A DNA stretch of 64,000 nt from Bin22 sp965207275 (GCA_965207275.1 CBDBMH010000002.1:1178001-1242000); one strand, 5' to 3'. Shown: positions 45,690 through 55,036, counted from the first letter of the stretch. Notes: a model not told the origin generated them from the letters alone. Translations and numbers: made by a program.

Positions 45690-46505
45690 CTACTCGCCAA
45701 GAGGCTGGCAGGAGGGGCAGAAGTAGGTCCCCCGGGCCCTGACACGCATGCCGACGATGGGGGCTCCGCAGCGGGGGCAGGGCTCACCTGCTTTGCGGGG
45801 AATTGTCCAGGTGTTTAGAGCGGACGGGGGATCGGGCCAATATTCGTCCCGGGCCCGGTCGTAAAGGGCAAAGGCGGCGTTGAGGCTGGCGACGATGCCC
45901 TCCTTCAATGCTTCCAGCTCCAGCCGGTTGAGGCTGGCGGCCGGCCGAGTGGGGTTAATGCGGGCAAGATAAAGGGATTCGTCCACGTACAGATTGCCCA
46001 GGCCGGCGACCACCGATTGCTCCAGCAGGAGCGCCTTGACGGGGGCATTTCGGTTTCGGAAGGTGGCGGAGAGGTAGTCAACCGTAAGGTCGTCAGACAG
46101 GGGTTCGGGACCCAATTCCGGCAGCGCTTCATCAAGATTGGCGGCCAGCCACAGGTGCCCGAACTTGCGGGGGTCGCGGAACCACAGGGACCGGTCGTCG
46201 TCCAGGGAAAAGGTGTGCCTTACCATGGGGTCCAGTTCCCGGGACGAAGGCTGGACGCTGACTCCGCCGGTCATGCCCAGGTGAATGATGAAGGTCTCGT
46301 CGGAGTCGAGAGGCAGAAGGATGTACTTGCCGCGGCGGTGGACAGCCAGCACCCGCCTGGAATGGAGACCCAGAACAAAGTCCTCCAGGGAAGGCAGCTT
46401 TACCGTAGGGGCCCATCCCACCTGAACAGCGGTAATGGAACGGCCCGGCAGTCCCGCGCGGAGCAGGACTCGCCGGGCATTCTCGACTTCGGGCAGTTCG
46501 GGCAT
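45690..46505 (-). CDS. mutM: Formamidopyrimidine-DNA glycosylase
   Basis: The 271-residue protein has the Fpg N-terminus MPELPEVE (catalytic P2 and E3), the lysine context HRRGKYILL, FIIHLGMTG, the H2TH region (VVAGLGNLYVDESLYLARINP) and a C-terminal zinc finger (CPRCG ... YFCPSC). It excises 8-oxoguanine and cuts the strand. It follows ileS on the same strand after 53 bases, probably in one transcript. Confidence 0.96.
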   Translation of the reverse strand: MPELPEVENARRVLLRAGLPGRSITAVQVGWAPTVKLPSLEDFVLGLHSRRVLAVHRRGKYILLPLDSDETFIIHLGMTGGVSVQPSSRELDPMVRHTFSLDDDRSLWFRDPRKFGHLWLAANLDEALPELGPEPLSDDLTVDYLSATFRNRNAPVKALLLEQSVVAGLGNLYVDESLYLARINPTRPAASLNRLELEALKEGIVASLNAAFALYDRARDEYWPDPPSALNTWTIPRKAGEPCPRCGAPIVGMRVRARGTYFCPSCQPLGE

Positions 46506-46558
46506 CAGGTCAGACAGTTGACGGGCGTGGCTGAGGAATGGGCCGGCCGGCCCGCCGC

Positions 46559-49500
46559 CTATAGTCGCTTCACGGCCAGGGTAACTTCCATCCCTTCCAC
46601 CTTCTGGGTCTCGCTTCCCTCGGCATCGTCCAGGACGCCCGACACCAGTTGCTCGCTGAGGGTTTCCTGGCTGATGTAGTCGGCATGCCCCTGCATCACC
46701 CGGCCCAGTTCGGCGGGACCCTGATAATAGGTCACTATCCGGTCGGTGAGGTCGAACTGGGCGTTGCGGCGCAGGCCCTGGATACGGTGGGCAATTTCCC
46801 GCGCCATTCCCTCGTCCGCCAGTTCGGGAGTTACCCGGGTGTCCAGGGCAACGAGGCAGCCAGGTTCAATAGATACCCAGTAATCGTCCACCTGCTGGAG
46901 GCCGTGACCGGTAAACTCGCCGCTGCCCTGGGACTGGGACGCTGCCCGGACCCGGTCGTAGTACCCCTGGGCCTCGCCCTCGAAGTTTTCCAGTACCGTA
47001 AGCTCTTTGATGTTGAGTTCTTCGAGAATCTGGGACCGGACCTGGCGCAGGTGGCCGGCGTTGCCCCAGACTCGCACTTCGGCCAAGGGCTGGCGGACCT
47101 TGACGCCGGCCTTGGAGCGAGCGGCGCGGCCCATGCTGGAAACCTGCATGGCCAGGCGGGTGGCTGCCATGAGTTCCCGGTCAATGAGGGAGGCATCGGC
47201 AACGGGATAGGAGTCCAGGTGGACGCTGTCCGGGGCGGAAGAGTCTACGACGCATACCAGGCTCTGGTAGATTTCTTCGGCCATGAAGGGAGCCAGGGGG
47301 GCCATGAGTCGGGCCACGGTAACCAGGCAGCGATGCAATGTGGCGTACGCCGACAGCTTATCGGTGTCGTTCTCGCTCTTCCAGAAGCGTCGGCGACTGC
47401 GCCGGACGTACCAGTTGGAAAGCTGGTCGATGAATTCCTGGAGACGGCGACCGGAATCGGTGGGATTGTAGGCTTCCATGTAGCCGTCAACCTGTTCAAC
47501 CAGGACATTGAGCTCGGACAAGATCCAGCGGTCAAGCTCGTTTTCGGGTTTCCAGTCGGTCGGGACCTGTTCCGGGTGAAAGTTATCGATACTGGCGTAG
47601 TTGGTGAAGAAGGAAAAGACGTTCCACAGGGTCAGCAGCACCCGGCGAAGGGTTTCGTTGACAAGCTTGTCCGAGAAACGGCGGGGTTCGCCGGGATGGG
47701 ATGCGGTGAAGAGGTACCAGCGCAGGGCGTCGGCGCCGTGAGCATCCAGCACGGTGGCTGGCTGGACAACATTGCCGACGTGCTTGCTCATCTTTTGGCC
47801 CCGGCTGTCCAGGATCAGGCCGAGGCAAATGACGTTCTTGTAGGAGGGCTCCCCTTTCAGGAGGGTGGCCAGGGCGTGGAGGCTGTAGAACCAGCCGCGA
47901 GTCTGGTCCACCGCCTCGCAGATGTAATCGGCGGGGAAGCGGCCGTCGTCGGTCATGGCCGGGTTGTCGAAGGGATAGTGCCACTGGGCGAAGGGCATGG
48001 CGCCGGAGTCAAACCAGGCGTCCATTACTTCGGAGATACGCCGCATTTCGCCGCCGCAGCCTGACCGGGTGCAGGTGAGGACTACTTCGTCAACGTAGGG
48101 GCGGTGAAGGTCGAGGCCATCCAGGCCGGCGTTGCCGTTTACGAACTCCTTCAGCTCCGCCACGCTACCGACGCAGATGCGGTTGTTGCAAACCTGGCAC
48201 TGCCAGATGGGAATAGGGGTGCCCCAGTAGCGTTCGCGGGAAATGGCCCAGTCTACGTTGTTGCGCAGCCATTCGCCGAACCGGCCTTCGCGGATGTAGT
48301 CGGGATACCAGTTGATGGTGCTGTTGCCATCCACCAGGCGGTCTTTGTGGGCCGTGGTGCGAATGTACCAGGATGACTTGGCGTAGTAGAGGAGGGGCGT
48401 GTCGCACCGCCAACAGAAGGGATAGGTGTGGCGGTAGATGTCGCGGCGGTAGAGCAGGCCCCGTTCGGCCAGGTCCTGCATGATGTCCTCGTCGGCTTCC
48501 TTGACGAACTTGCCGGCGAAGGGGTAATTGCCGGTAACCAGCCCTTGCAGGTTGACGGGTTGAACGAAAGCCAGTTCCATGTCCCGGCCCAGCCCCAGGT
48601 CCTCATCACCAAAGGCGGGGGCAATGTGGACGATACCGGTGCCATCTTCCATGGAAACGAAGTCGCCGGCCACGACCCGGGGACTGAATTCCTGGGAAGT
48701 TTCCAGGTCGGTGACCGTGGCTCCGCCGGGACCGGCGCGGCGGACAAATTGGCGGATTTCGCTGCCGTATTCCAGGGGAGAGTAGAGAGGTTCATACCGG
48801 CAGCCGACGAGGTCGGCGCCCTGAACTTCGTTGATCAACGAGTATTCACTCTGAACGTTGGCTTCAAGCAGTTGCGCCGCCAGAATCAGTCTTTGCCGCT
48901 GCCCGTCGGCCTCCATTTCGACGACCGAATACGATGCGTCGGCATCGACGGCCAAAGCGGTGTTGCCCGGAAGTGTCCAGGGGGTGGTCGTCCAGGCCAG
49001 CAAGTAGGTTGGCACGTCGTCGCTGACATTCAGGCCTTCCGCGGGCTGAGTCAACCGAAACTTGACGAATACTGAGGGATCGGGGGTGTTTTCCTGGTAG
49101 CCGAGGGCAACCTCGTGAGAACTAAGGCTGGTCTCGCAGCGGGGACAGTGGGGGGTGCCACGCAGGCCCTCGTAGAGCAACCCATCGTCCCACAGCTGCT
49201 TTAGGATCCACCAGCCGGTCTCGATAAAATCGTTATGCAGGGTGACGTAAGGGTCGTCCATATCCACCCAGAAGCCAATGCGGTCGGTGAGGACTTCCCA
49301 TTCCTTGACATAGCGGAAGACGCTCTCACGGCACCTCTGGTTGAACTTCTCGATGCCGTACTCTTCGATCTCCCGCTTGGAGGTCAGGCCCAGTTCCTTT
49401 TCGATTTCCAGTTCCACGGGCAGGCCGTGGGTGTCCCAGCCTCCCTTGCGCAGGCAGCGAAAGCCCTTCATGGTGCGGTAGCGGCAGATGACATCCTTGA

Positions 49501-49690
49501 ACACGCGGGCAAGGACGTGGTGAATACCCGGGCTGCCGTTGGCTGTGGGCGGCCCTTCGTAGAGCATGAACAGGGGGGCGTCGGGCCTTTCCGATTCGGT
49601 GCGGCGAAAAACGTCGTTATCCTTCCAGTATTGAAGAATGCGGGAATCTAGCTCCGGCATGTTGACGCGGCTGGGTACGGGAGTAAACAT
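46559..49690 (-). CDS. ileS: Isoleucyl-tRNA synthetase with GIHH in place of HIGH
   Basis: The 1043-residue class I synthetase contains PPTANGSPGIHHVLARVFKD, GWDTHGLPVELEIEKELG, the editing domain (TTTPWTLPGNTALAV), DQTRGWFYSLHALATLL, and a KMSKH motif (SRGQKMSKHVGNVVQP). The long C-terminus lacks the zinc site of bacterial type 1 enzymes, consistent with the eukaryote-like IleRS2 type. The HIGH signature is rearranged to G55-I-H57-H58, a form described for mupirocin-hyper-resistant IleRS2 enzymes. ATG 49690 follows a GAGG ten bases upstream. The promoter is at 49730-49757. Confidence 0.96.
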   Translation of the reverse strand: MFTPVPSRVNMPELDSRILQYWKDNDVFRRTESERPDAPLFMLYEGPPTANGSPGIHHVLARVFKDVICRYRTMKGFRCLRKGGWDTHGLPVELEIEKELGLTSKREIEEYGIEKFNQRCRESVFRYVKEWEVLTDRIGFWVDMDDPYVTLHNDFIETGWWILKQLWDDGLLYEGLRGTPHCPRCETSLSSHEVALGYQENTPDPSVFVKFRLTQPAEGLNVSDDVPTYLLAWTTTPWTLPGNTALAVDADASYSVVEMEADGQRQRLILAAQLLEANVQSEYSLINEVQGADLVGCRYEPLYSPLEYGSEIRQFVRRAGPGGATVTDLETSQEFSPRVVAGDFVSMEDGTGIVHIAPAFGDEDLGLGRDMELAFVQPVNLQGLVTGNYPFAGKFVKEADEDIMQDLAERGLLYRRDIYRHTYPFCWRCDTPLLYYAKSSWYIRTTAHKDRLVDGNSTINWYPDYIREGRFGEWLRNNVDWAISRERYWGTPIPIWQCQVCNNRICVGSVAELKEFVNGNAGLDGLDLHRPYVDEVVLTCTRSGCGGEMRRISEVMDAWFDSGAMPFAQWHYPFDNPAMTDDGRFPADYICEAVDQTRGWFYSLHALATLLKGEPSYKNVICLGLILDSRGQKMSKHVGNVVQPATVLDAHGADALRWYLFTASHPGEPRRFSDKLVNETLRRVLLTLWNVFSFFTNYASIDNFHPEQVPTDWKPENELDRWILSELNVLVEQVDGYMEAYNPTDSGRRLQEFIDQLSNWYVRRSRRRFWKSENDTDKLSAYATLHRCLVTVARLMAPLAPFMAEEIYQSLVCVVDSSAPDSVHLDSYPVADASLIDRELMAATRLAMQVSSMGRAARSKAGVKVRQPLAEVRVWGNAGHLRQVRSQILEELNIKELTVLENFEGEAQGYYDRVRAASQSQGSGEFTGHGLQQVDDYWVSIEPGCLVALDTRVTPELADEGMAREIAHRIQGLRRNAQFDLTDRIVTYYQGPAELGRVMQGHADYISQETLSEQLVSGVLDDAEGSETQKVEGMEVTLAVKRL

Positions 49691-49729
49691 CTCAGAAAAA
49701 CCTCGGAGGAGGGTCTTATTTGAGAGGGT

Positions 49730-49757
49730 ATTATAGCGCAAAGTAGCGGCTTGTCAG
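49730..49757 (-). promoter_or_regulatory. Predicted sigma-70-type promoter of ileS
   Basis: Minus-strand CTGACA (49757-49752), 16-base spacer, perfect TATAAT (49735-49730). The leader is about 33 bases, too short for a T-box, so tRNA-responsive attenuation is unlikely. The -35 overlaps the 3' end of the upstream gene. Confidence 0.65.
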
Positions 49758-50110
49758 GCGAGGAACAGCCTCGCCGGGACAAGGCGGCGGTTTACCGGGT
49801 CCGCCATCAGGCCGAACCCCTCAAGCGTGTCCGCGCCCAGGAGGGGCTCACAGTCGGGAGGGCCAAAAATACATACCCTTATGTGTTCTTCTTCATTTAG
49901 CCTGATCAGCACGTCTGCCATGCCTAGTCGGACTTCCCGACCATCGGCCAGTTCGAACTCGCTCACCTTTTCCGGGGTAATGCCCAATTCTTCAAGGAAA
50001 TCCGCAGGAAGCAACGTATAGATGCTGCCGGTATCGACCATGGCAGTAGCTTCTGCCAGGCGGCTCCCATCTTTAGGGCCTATTTGGAATGTCTGGCAGA
50101 AAAGACCCAT
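49754..50110 (-). CDS. Small retropepsin-like aspartic protease
   Basis: The 118-residue protein has one aspartic-protease half-site: TAMVDTGSIYTLLP (D26-T-G-S29), then ADGREVRLGMADVLIRL and LLGADTLEGFGLMAD (ALLGADTLEGFG-like flap/second motif). Single-domain clan AA proteases act as dimers. The target is unknown. It lies 35 bases downstream of thiD on the same strand. Confidence 0.85.
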   Translation of the reverse strand: MGLFCQTFQIGPKDGSRLAEATAMVDTGSIYTLLPADFLEELGITPEKVSEFELADGREVRLGMADVLIRLNEEEHIRVCIFGPPDCEPLLGADTLEGFGLMADPVNRRLVPARLFLA

Positions 50111-50145
50111 TTTTCAGGCTCCGTTTAGATGGTCAGGCAGGACGA

Positions 50146-50952
50146 TCAGTCCGTCCAGAACCGGTAGAAGTGGTGGACGGGCCCGTGGCCCCGACCCAGC
50201 GGGTAGGAGTTGCGGATTGCCTCGGTTACGAATTCCTTAGCCTGTGCCACGGCGTCCAGCGCCGATTTCCCCTGGGCCAGGCCGGCAGCGGTGGCGGACG
50301 CAAAGGTGCAGCCGGTGCCGTGGGTGTTGACCGTGTCGAATCTTTCCGACGTGAACTCGGTGAACTCGCTGCCGTCATACAACAGATCGGTGGCCGGTCC
50401 GCTCAGGTGGCCTCCCTTCACAACCACGGCCCTGGCGCCCAGCGCCACGATCCGCCGGGCGGCTTCCCGCGCATCCTCTCCGGTTTCGATTTTCATTTCC
50501 GTCAGGGTTTCCGCTTCCGGAATGTTGGGGGTAACCAGGGACGCCAGGGGCACCAGGAGAGTTTTCAGGGACTCCACGGCTTCCTGCCTGAGCAAAGGGT
50601 CTCCGCTCTTGGCCACCATCACGGGGTCTACCACCAGGTTCTCGATACCGTGGCGGCGAAGCTCCAGCGCTACGGTCTCCACGATGGCCGGGCTGGAAAG
50701 CATGCCCGTCTTGACGGCGTCGACGCCAATGTCGGTGACGACCGCTTCAATCTGGGCGGCGATGATGTCTGTCGGGAGTTCGTGAACGGCGGTTACGGCA
50801 ACGGTGTTCTGGGCGGTGATGGCAGTCAGCGTCGATGCGCCATACACCCCGAGGGCGGAGAAGGTCTTCAGATCGGCCTGAATGCCCGCGCCTCCTCCCG
50901 AATCCGAGCCGGCGATGGTCATTGCAACGGGGGCCCTTCGGTTACTTGTCAT
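50146..50952 (-). CDS. thiD: Hydroxymethylpyrimidine/phosphomethylpyrimidine kinase
   Basis: The 268-residue ribokinase-fold protein has AMTIAGSDSGGGAGIQADLKTF, VYGASTLTAITAQNT, LVVDPVMVAKSGDPLL, VTPNIPEAETLT and the C-terminal anion hole NTHGTGCTFASATAAGLA. It phosphorylates HMP and HMP-P in thiamine synthesis. No THI-box riboswitch is seen in its 107-base leader and no other thi genes are near. The TPP enzyme and transketolase elsewhere in the window would be consumers of its end product. Confidence 0.95.
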   Translation of the reverse strand: MTSNRRAPVAMTIAGSDSGGGAGIQADLKTFSALGVYGASTLTAITAQNTVAVTAVHELPTDIIAAQIEAVVTDIGVDAVKTGMLSSPAIVETVALELRRHGIENLVVDPVMVAKSGDPLLRQEAVESLKTLLVPLASLVTPNIPEAETLTEMKIETGEDAREAARRIVALGARAVVVKGGHLSGPATDLLYDGSEFTEFTSERFDTVNTHGTGCTFASATAAGLAQGKSALDAVAQAKEFVTEAIRNSYPLGRGHGPVHHFYRFWTD

Positions 50953-51059
50953 CTATTGCTGCTGGACCTCCCCGGGACCACCACCAGGGCTGTGATGGTC
51001 GCGGAATATACAATCAACTACTTACCACTACTTACCACCTGGGGCGATCCCCACAGGGA

Positions 51060-51428
51060 TCAGGTTTCTTCCTGGTCGTCGCGATCAGGCAAGCGCCACT
51101 CCGGGTCTGTCTGTTCTGCGTAGACTGGGTCCCTGTCGTCCTCGTCGTCACTCAGTTCGCCCAGCTGGCTGAGGGCGATGGCCGGAAGGGTTTCGATGTG
51201 CATTCCCACCCGGTGGCTCATTTCGAGGGAAAGCCTGGCGACTGCGTCGTTGTCATCGGCTTCGGCAAGCATTACGAAATCGAAGCGGCCCAGGACCGCA
51301 TACTGGGTCAGAATTTCGGCGCCCTCGCAGTCGCAGTCGCGGACAGACTCGACCACCAGGTCGGGATTGTCGCGAAGGCGCCTTTGGCCGTTTTCGGTGA
51401 TATTGCCCATAAGAAAGTAAAGTGGCAT
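51060..51428 (-). CDS. GYD-domain protein
   Basis: The 122-residue protein starts MPLYFLMGNITENGQRRL and contains YAVLGRFDFVMLAEADDNDAVARLSL, the ferredoxin-like alpha/beta pattern of the GYD family, then an acidic C-terminal tail (SDDEDDRDPVY ... DRDDQEET). The function of the family is unknown. It is divergent from the ribosomal operon and precedes thiD by about 107 bases. Confidence 0.85.
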   Translation of the reverse strand: MPLYFLMGNITENGQRRLRDNPDLVVESVRDCDCEGAEILTQYAVLGRFDFVMLAEADDNDAVARLSLEMSHRVGMHIETLPAIALSQLGELSDDEDDRDPVYAEQTDPEWRLPDRDDQEET

Positions 51429-51772
51429 ATGTTCCTCGCTGTCGATTAGTGGTTCAACAATCTGGAAGTGACGAAAGTGAAGGAGGACTCGTCATACGTT
51501 CGACAGCCAAAATCCAATGTCGGGAACACCTGGATTCCGTGCTGTGCCGGAATGATGGGCAATACCCGACGCATCGTCTCAATACAGTCGCGCCACTAAC
51601 TGCGCATTCCTCAGGATGTTGTAGTTCCCAAGTATATCACTATGCAAAGATAACCAAGGCCAGGGCCAGGCTGGAATGCGATGGCGACGGCAAGGGAGGT
51701 TGCCCAAGCCTCGCAGGGAGGCCTTTGTAGGGAGGGCAGCGTGCGGCCGAATGGGAATCAGGTGAGTGGGCA
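51429..51772. other. Divergent spacer upstream of the ribosomal operon
   Basis: There is no convincing gene. Near 51530-51560 a partial copy of the CTGGATTCCG...CCGGAATGATGG dispersed repeat is visible. The main feature is the promoter at its right end. Confidence 0.4.
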
Positions 51773-51801
51773 TTGACATTAGCTTGCGGGATTGATAGAG
51801 T
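51773..51801 (+). promoter_or_regulatory. Predicted promoter of the ribosomal protein operon
   Basis: Perfect TTGACA (51773-51778), 17-base spacer, TAGAGT (51796-51801), about 55 bases before the rpsL start. It is the strongest promoter-like sequence in the window and fits a highly expressed operon. Confidence 0.75.
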
Positions 51802-51855
51802 ATCGAATTACGTTGAAAGGTACCCCCGTTATACGGAATTGAGGAAGGCCAACGA

Positions 51856-52266
51856 ATGCCCACAGTCAACCAGCTGGTCAGGAAGGGGAGAAAGCCGGTC
51901 AGGAAGGGGACCAAGGCGCCGGCCCTGCATTGGGTACAGAACTCGTTGCGGAACCGCATCAAATGGGGCGAAGGCTGCCCCCAGCGGCGCGGCGTGTGCA
52001 TACAGGTCCGGACCATGACCCCGAAGAAACCTAATTCGGCCCTTCGCAAGATTGCAAGAGTGCGATTGACCAACGGCGTTGAGGTAACGGCATACATCGG
52101 CGGAGAGGGGCACAACCTGCAGGAGCACTCCGTGGTCTTGGTACGAGGCGGCAGGGTTAAAGACCTGCCCGGCGTACGCTACCACGTGGTTCGAAGTGCC
52201 CTGGACACGGAAGGCGTGCAGAACCGTCGCAGGGGCAGGAGCAAGTACGGGGCAACCAAGCCCTAG
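51856..52266 (+). CDS. rpsL: 30S ribosomal protein S12
   Basis: The 136-residue protein MPTVNQLVRKGRKP... has CPQRRGVCIQVRTMTPKKPNSALRK (core TPKKPNSALRK), IGGEGHNLQEHS and DLPGVRYHVVRSALD. A 12-13 residue insertion after TKAPAL, as in many Gram-positive and Chloroflexota S12 proteins, is present. It helps decode mRNA at the A site. It is the first gene of the operon; the usual upstream rpoBC genes are absent. Confidence 0.98.
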   Translation: MPTVNQLVRKGRKPVRKGTKAPALHWVQNSLRNRIKWGEGCPQRRGVCIQVRTMTPKKPNSALRKIARVRLTNGVEVTAYIGGEGHNLQEHSVVLVRGGRVKDLPGVRYHVVRSALDTEGVQNRRRGRSKYGATKP

Positions 52267-52340
52267 TTCATCGAGTTCCCGCCGCAGGGCTTGGCACGGC
52301 CCTTCAATTACAGTTTCCGTTAGGCGGTAGGCCCTCCAAG

Positions 52341-52396
52341 TTCACTTTTTGGACAGGGGGAAAGGTATCCTGTCCAGAAGTGAAATTTTGTTTTGT
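52341..52396 (+). terminator. Hairpin with T-run between rpsL and rpsG (attenuator or S7 site)
   Basis: TTCACTTTTTGGACAGG (52341-52357) pairs with CCTGTCCAGAAGTGAA (52369-52384) over about 16 bp with one bulge, followed by ATTTTGTTTTG. The shape is that of an intrinsic terminator, in the rpsL-rpsG gap where E. coli has its S7 feedback site. Partial termination or translational control is likely. Confidence 0.65.
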
Positions 52397-52439
52397 AATC
52401 TGGAATTCAACTCAAGCGAGGATCGAGGGTTCGGCGGCT

Positions 52440-52910
52440 ATGTCGAGAAGAAGAAGAGCGGTGCCCCGGGTAATACCCGAGGACTCCCGATACAACAGCG
52501 TTCCCCTGGCCCGGTTCATCAACCGGGTGATGACCCGCGGAAAGAAGTCCACCGCCCAGCGGGTGGTCTACGGCGCCCTGGAACTGGTACAGGACGAGTC
52601 TCGGCGGGACCCTATGGAGATCTTTGAGCAGGCCCTGAAGAATGCCACTCCCCTTGTCGAAGTAAAACCCCGCCGTATTGGCGGGGCAACTTATCAGGTG
52701 CCCACGGAACTGCGCGCCAACCGCAGCGAGGCCCTGGCCATGCGCTGGTTGATTCGGGGAGCCCGTTCCAGGACGGGAATGCCCATGCGGCGCGGCCTGG
52801 CCAATGAGCTGCTGGACGCGGCGCGGGGCGAAGGTTCGGCCGTGAGGCGCAGGGAAGAATTGCACCGGATGGCGGAAGCCAACCGGGCCTTTGTCCATTA
52901 TCGCAGATAG
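52440..52910 (+). CDS. rpsG: 30S ribosomal protein S7
   Basis: The 156-residue protein MSRRRRAVPRVIPEDSRYNS... has FINRVMTRGKKSTAQRVVYGAL, VEVKPRRIGGATYQVPTELR and RTGMPMRRGLANELLDAA. It binds 16S rRNA and can repress its own operon. The start ATG 52440 follows GAGGATCGAGGG. It sits 173 bases from rpsL, with the hairpin in between. Confidence 0.98.
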   Translation: MSRRRRAVPRVIPEDSRYNSVPLARFINRVMTRGKKSTAQRVVYGALELVQDESRRDPMEIFEQALKNATPLVEVKPRRIGGATYQVPTELRANRSEALAMRWLIRGARSRTGMPMRRGLANELLDAARGEGSAVRRREELHRMAEANRAFVHYRR

Positions 52911-52954
52911 ACTAGCAAGGAAGAACGTAGATGGGAGTCCGAGGTTCCCACTGA

Positions 52955-55036
52955 ATGGTTTCTGCTTATCCAATCCAGAAAATAAGAAATATCGGGTTCA
53001 TAGCCCACATCGACGCGGGCAAGACCACCGTTACCGAGCGGGTGTTGTACTTGACCGGTCGCATTCACAAGGTTGGCGGCGTGGACGAAGGCACCACCGC
53101 CATGGACTTCATGCCCCAGGAACGGGAGAGGGGTATTACCATTACGTCAGCGGCCACCACCGCCGAGTGGAACGGCCATCGGGTCAATATTATTGACACC
53201 CCGGGGCACGTGGACTTCACCGCCGAGGTGGAGCGGAGCCTGCGGGTCCTGGATGGCGGCATTGTGGTCCTGGACGCCGTCGCAGGCGTACAGTCCCAAT
53301 CGGAGACGGTCTGGCGGCAGGCGGACACCTACATGGTTCCCCGCATCTGTTTCGTCAACAAGATGGACCGGGTAGGCGCCAGTTTCCCCCGCACTATTGA
53401 ATCCATCAAGCGCAGGCTCAAGGCCAATCCGGTTCCGGTGCAGGTCCCGATTGGCGAAGAGGACGGCTTCGTCGGCGTCATTGACCTACTGGGGGGGCAG
53501 GCCTCCATTTACCCAAAGGGCCGCGACAACAGCGGCGGCGTTACTCCACCCGAGCAGGGCCCGGTGCCCGACGAGTACCAGCAGACCTACGAGGAATACC
53601 GCCAGGCCATGATCGAGAAGATCGTGGAAACCGATGAAAGCCTGTTGATCCAGTATCTGGAGGGTGAGGATTTGCAGGAGGAAGACCTGCGGTCTGCCCT
53701 CCGGGAAGCTACCATCCAGAGGCAACTGGTGCCGGTGCTTTGTGGCAGCGCCATATCGGGTAAGGGTGTACATTCCCTGATCGACGGGATTGTGGACTTC
53801 CTCCCGTCTCCCGCGGACGTTCCTCCGGTGGAGGGCGTGGAGCCGAAGACGGAAGAGACCGACTGGCGGTACCCGGAGGCCGACGGTCCCCTGTCGGCCC
53901 TGGCCTTCAAGGTAGTCACCGACCCCTACGTGGGCCGCCTGGTTTACCTGAGGATTTATTCCGGCACCGTCAAAGCCGGAGCGTCGGTGTTGAACGTCAG
54001 CAAGGGCCAACGAGAACGGATGGGCCGATTGCTGCAGATGCACGCCAATCACCGGGAAGAGCTGGAGTCCATACAGGCGGGCAATATTTGCGCCGCTGTT
54101 GGCCTCAGAAACACCTTTACCGGCGACACCGTCTGTTTTGAAGACAACCCCCTGATTCTTGAACCTCCCAAATTCCCCGAACCCGTAGTCTCCGTAGCCA
54201 TCGAACCCGCCAGCCGCGCCGACCAGGACCGCCTCTCCGATGCCCTGCGCAAGCTCTCGGACGAAGATCCGACTTTCGTGGTGAGGTACAACGACGAGAC
54301 GGCGCAGACCATTATTTCCGGCATGGGCGAGTTGCACCTGGAGGTCCTGGTGGACCGGATGCGGCGGGAGTTTTCGGTGGAAGCCAATGTGGGCAGCCCG
54401 CGGGTCTCCTACCGGGAAACCCTTACCAGGCCCGTTCGCAGCGAGGGTCGATTTGTGCGGCAGTCGGGCGGCCACGGCCAGTTCGGTCACGTGTGGGTGG
54501 ACATTGAGCCCCAGGAGCCCGGGACGGGCAATTCCTTCGTCAATGGCATCACCGGCGGCGTGATACCCAGGGAATACATTTCGGCGGTGGAAGCCGGAGT
54601 CAAGCAGGCGCTGGATAACGGCCCCCTGGGCGGCTATCCGCTGGTAGACCTGAAGGTTACCCTGTTCGACGGCAGCTACCACACGGTTGATTCATCCGAG
54701 ATGGCCTTCCGCAGCGCGGGAATGTTTTCGATCAGGGAAGGAACTCCCAAAGGCGGTCCGGTTTTGCTGGAGCCCATGGTGGAACTGGAAGTGGTGAGCC
54801 CCAGCGAGTTCCTCAGCGAAGTTCTCGGCGACCTGGGCATCAGAAGGGCCCAGATTCGCAACATCGAGGGTGAAGAGGATATCCAGACCGTTCGGGCGAT
54901 GATTCCCCTGGGAGAGACATTCTCGTACACCACAGCCCTTCGGTCCATCACCCGGGGCCGGGCGTCCTTCACCATGGAGTTCAAGTATTACGAGCAGGTT
55001 CCGGAGCACCTGGTGCGGACCCTGGTCGGGAAGTAA
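52955..55036 (+). CDS. fusA: Elongation factor G
   Basis: The 693-residue translational GTPase has AHIDAGKTTVTER (G1), RERGITITSAAT (G2), DTPGHVDFTAEVERS (G3), NKMDRVGA (G4) and the later domains with YRETLTRPV and GELHLEVLVDRM. It moves tRNAs and mRNA through the ribosome. tuf, which usually follows fusA, is absent here and rpsJ comes next. Confidence 0.98.
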   Translation: MVSAYPIQKIRNIGFIAHIDAGKTTVTERVLYLTGRIHKVGGVDEGTTAMDFMPQERERGITITSAATTAEWNGHRVNIIDTPGHVDFTAEVERSLRVLDGGIVVLDAVAGVQSQSETVWRQADTYMVPRICFVNKMDRVGASFPRTIESIKRRLKANPVPVQVPIGEEDGFVGVIDLLGGQASIYPKGRDNSGGVTPPEQGPVPDEYQQTYEEYRQAMIEKIVETDESLLIQYLEGEDLQEEDLRSALREATIQRQLVPVLCGSAISGKGVHSLIDGIVDFLPSPADVPPVEGVEPKTEETDWRYPEADGPLSALAFKVVTDPYVGRLVYLRIYSGTVKAGASVLNVSKGQRERMGRLLQMHANHREELESIQAGNICAAVGLRNTFTGDTVCFEDNPLILEPPKFPEPVVSVAIEPASRADQDRLSDALRKLSDEDPTFVVRYNDETAQTIISGMGELHLEVLVDRMRREFSVEANVGSPRVSYRETLTRPVRSEGRFVRQSGGHGQFGHVWVDIEPQEPGTGNSFVNGITGGVIPREYISAVEAGVKQALDNGPLGGYPLVDLKVTLFDGSYHTVDSSEMAFRSAGMFSIREGTPKGGPVLLEPMVELEVVSPSEFLSEVLGDLGIRRAQIRNIEGEEDIQTVRAMIPLGETFSYTTALRSITRGRASFTMEFKYYEQVPEHLVRTLVGK

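Noticed and set aside
46649..48064. 471-codon open frame on the plus strand
   Set aside because: Antisense to ileS; no ribosome site or motif.
49691..49741. T-box leader upstream of ileS
   Set aside because: The predicted promoter leaves only about 33 bases, too short for a T-box.
50953..51059. THI-box (TPP) riboswitch upstream of thiD
   Set aside because: The conserved CTGAGA and the ACCTGATC-type core are absent from the leader.
53486..54682. 398-codon open frame on the minus strand
   Set aside because: Antisense to fusA; shadow frame in GC-rich coding DNA.
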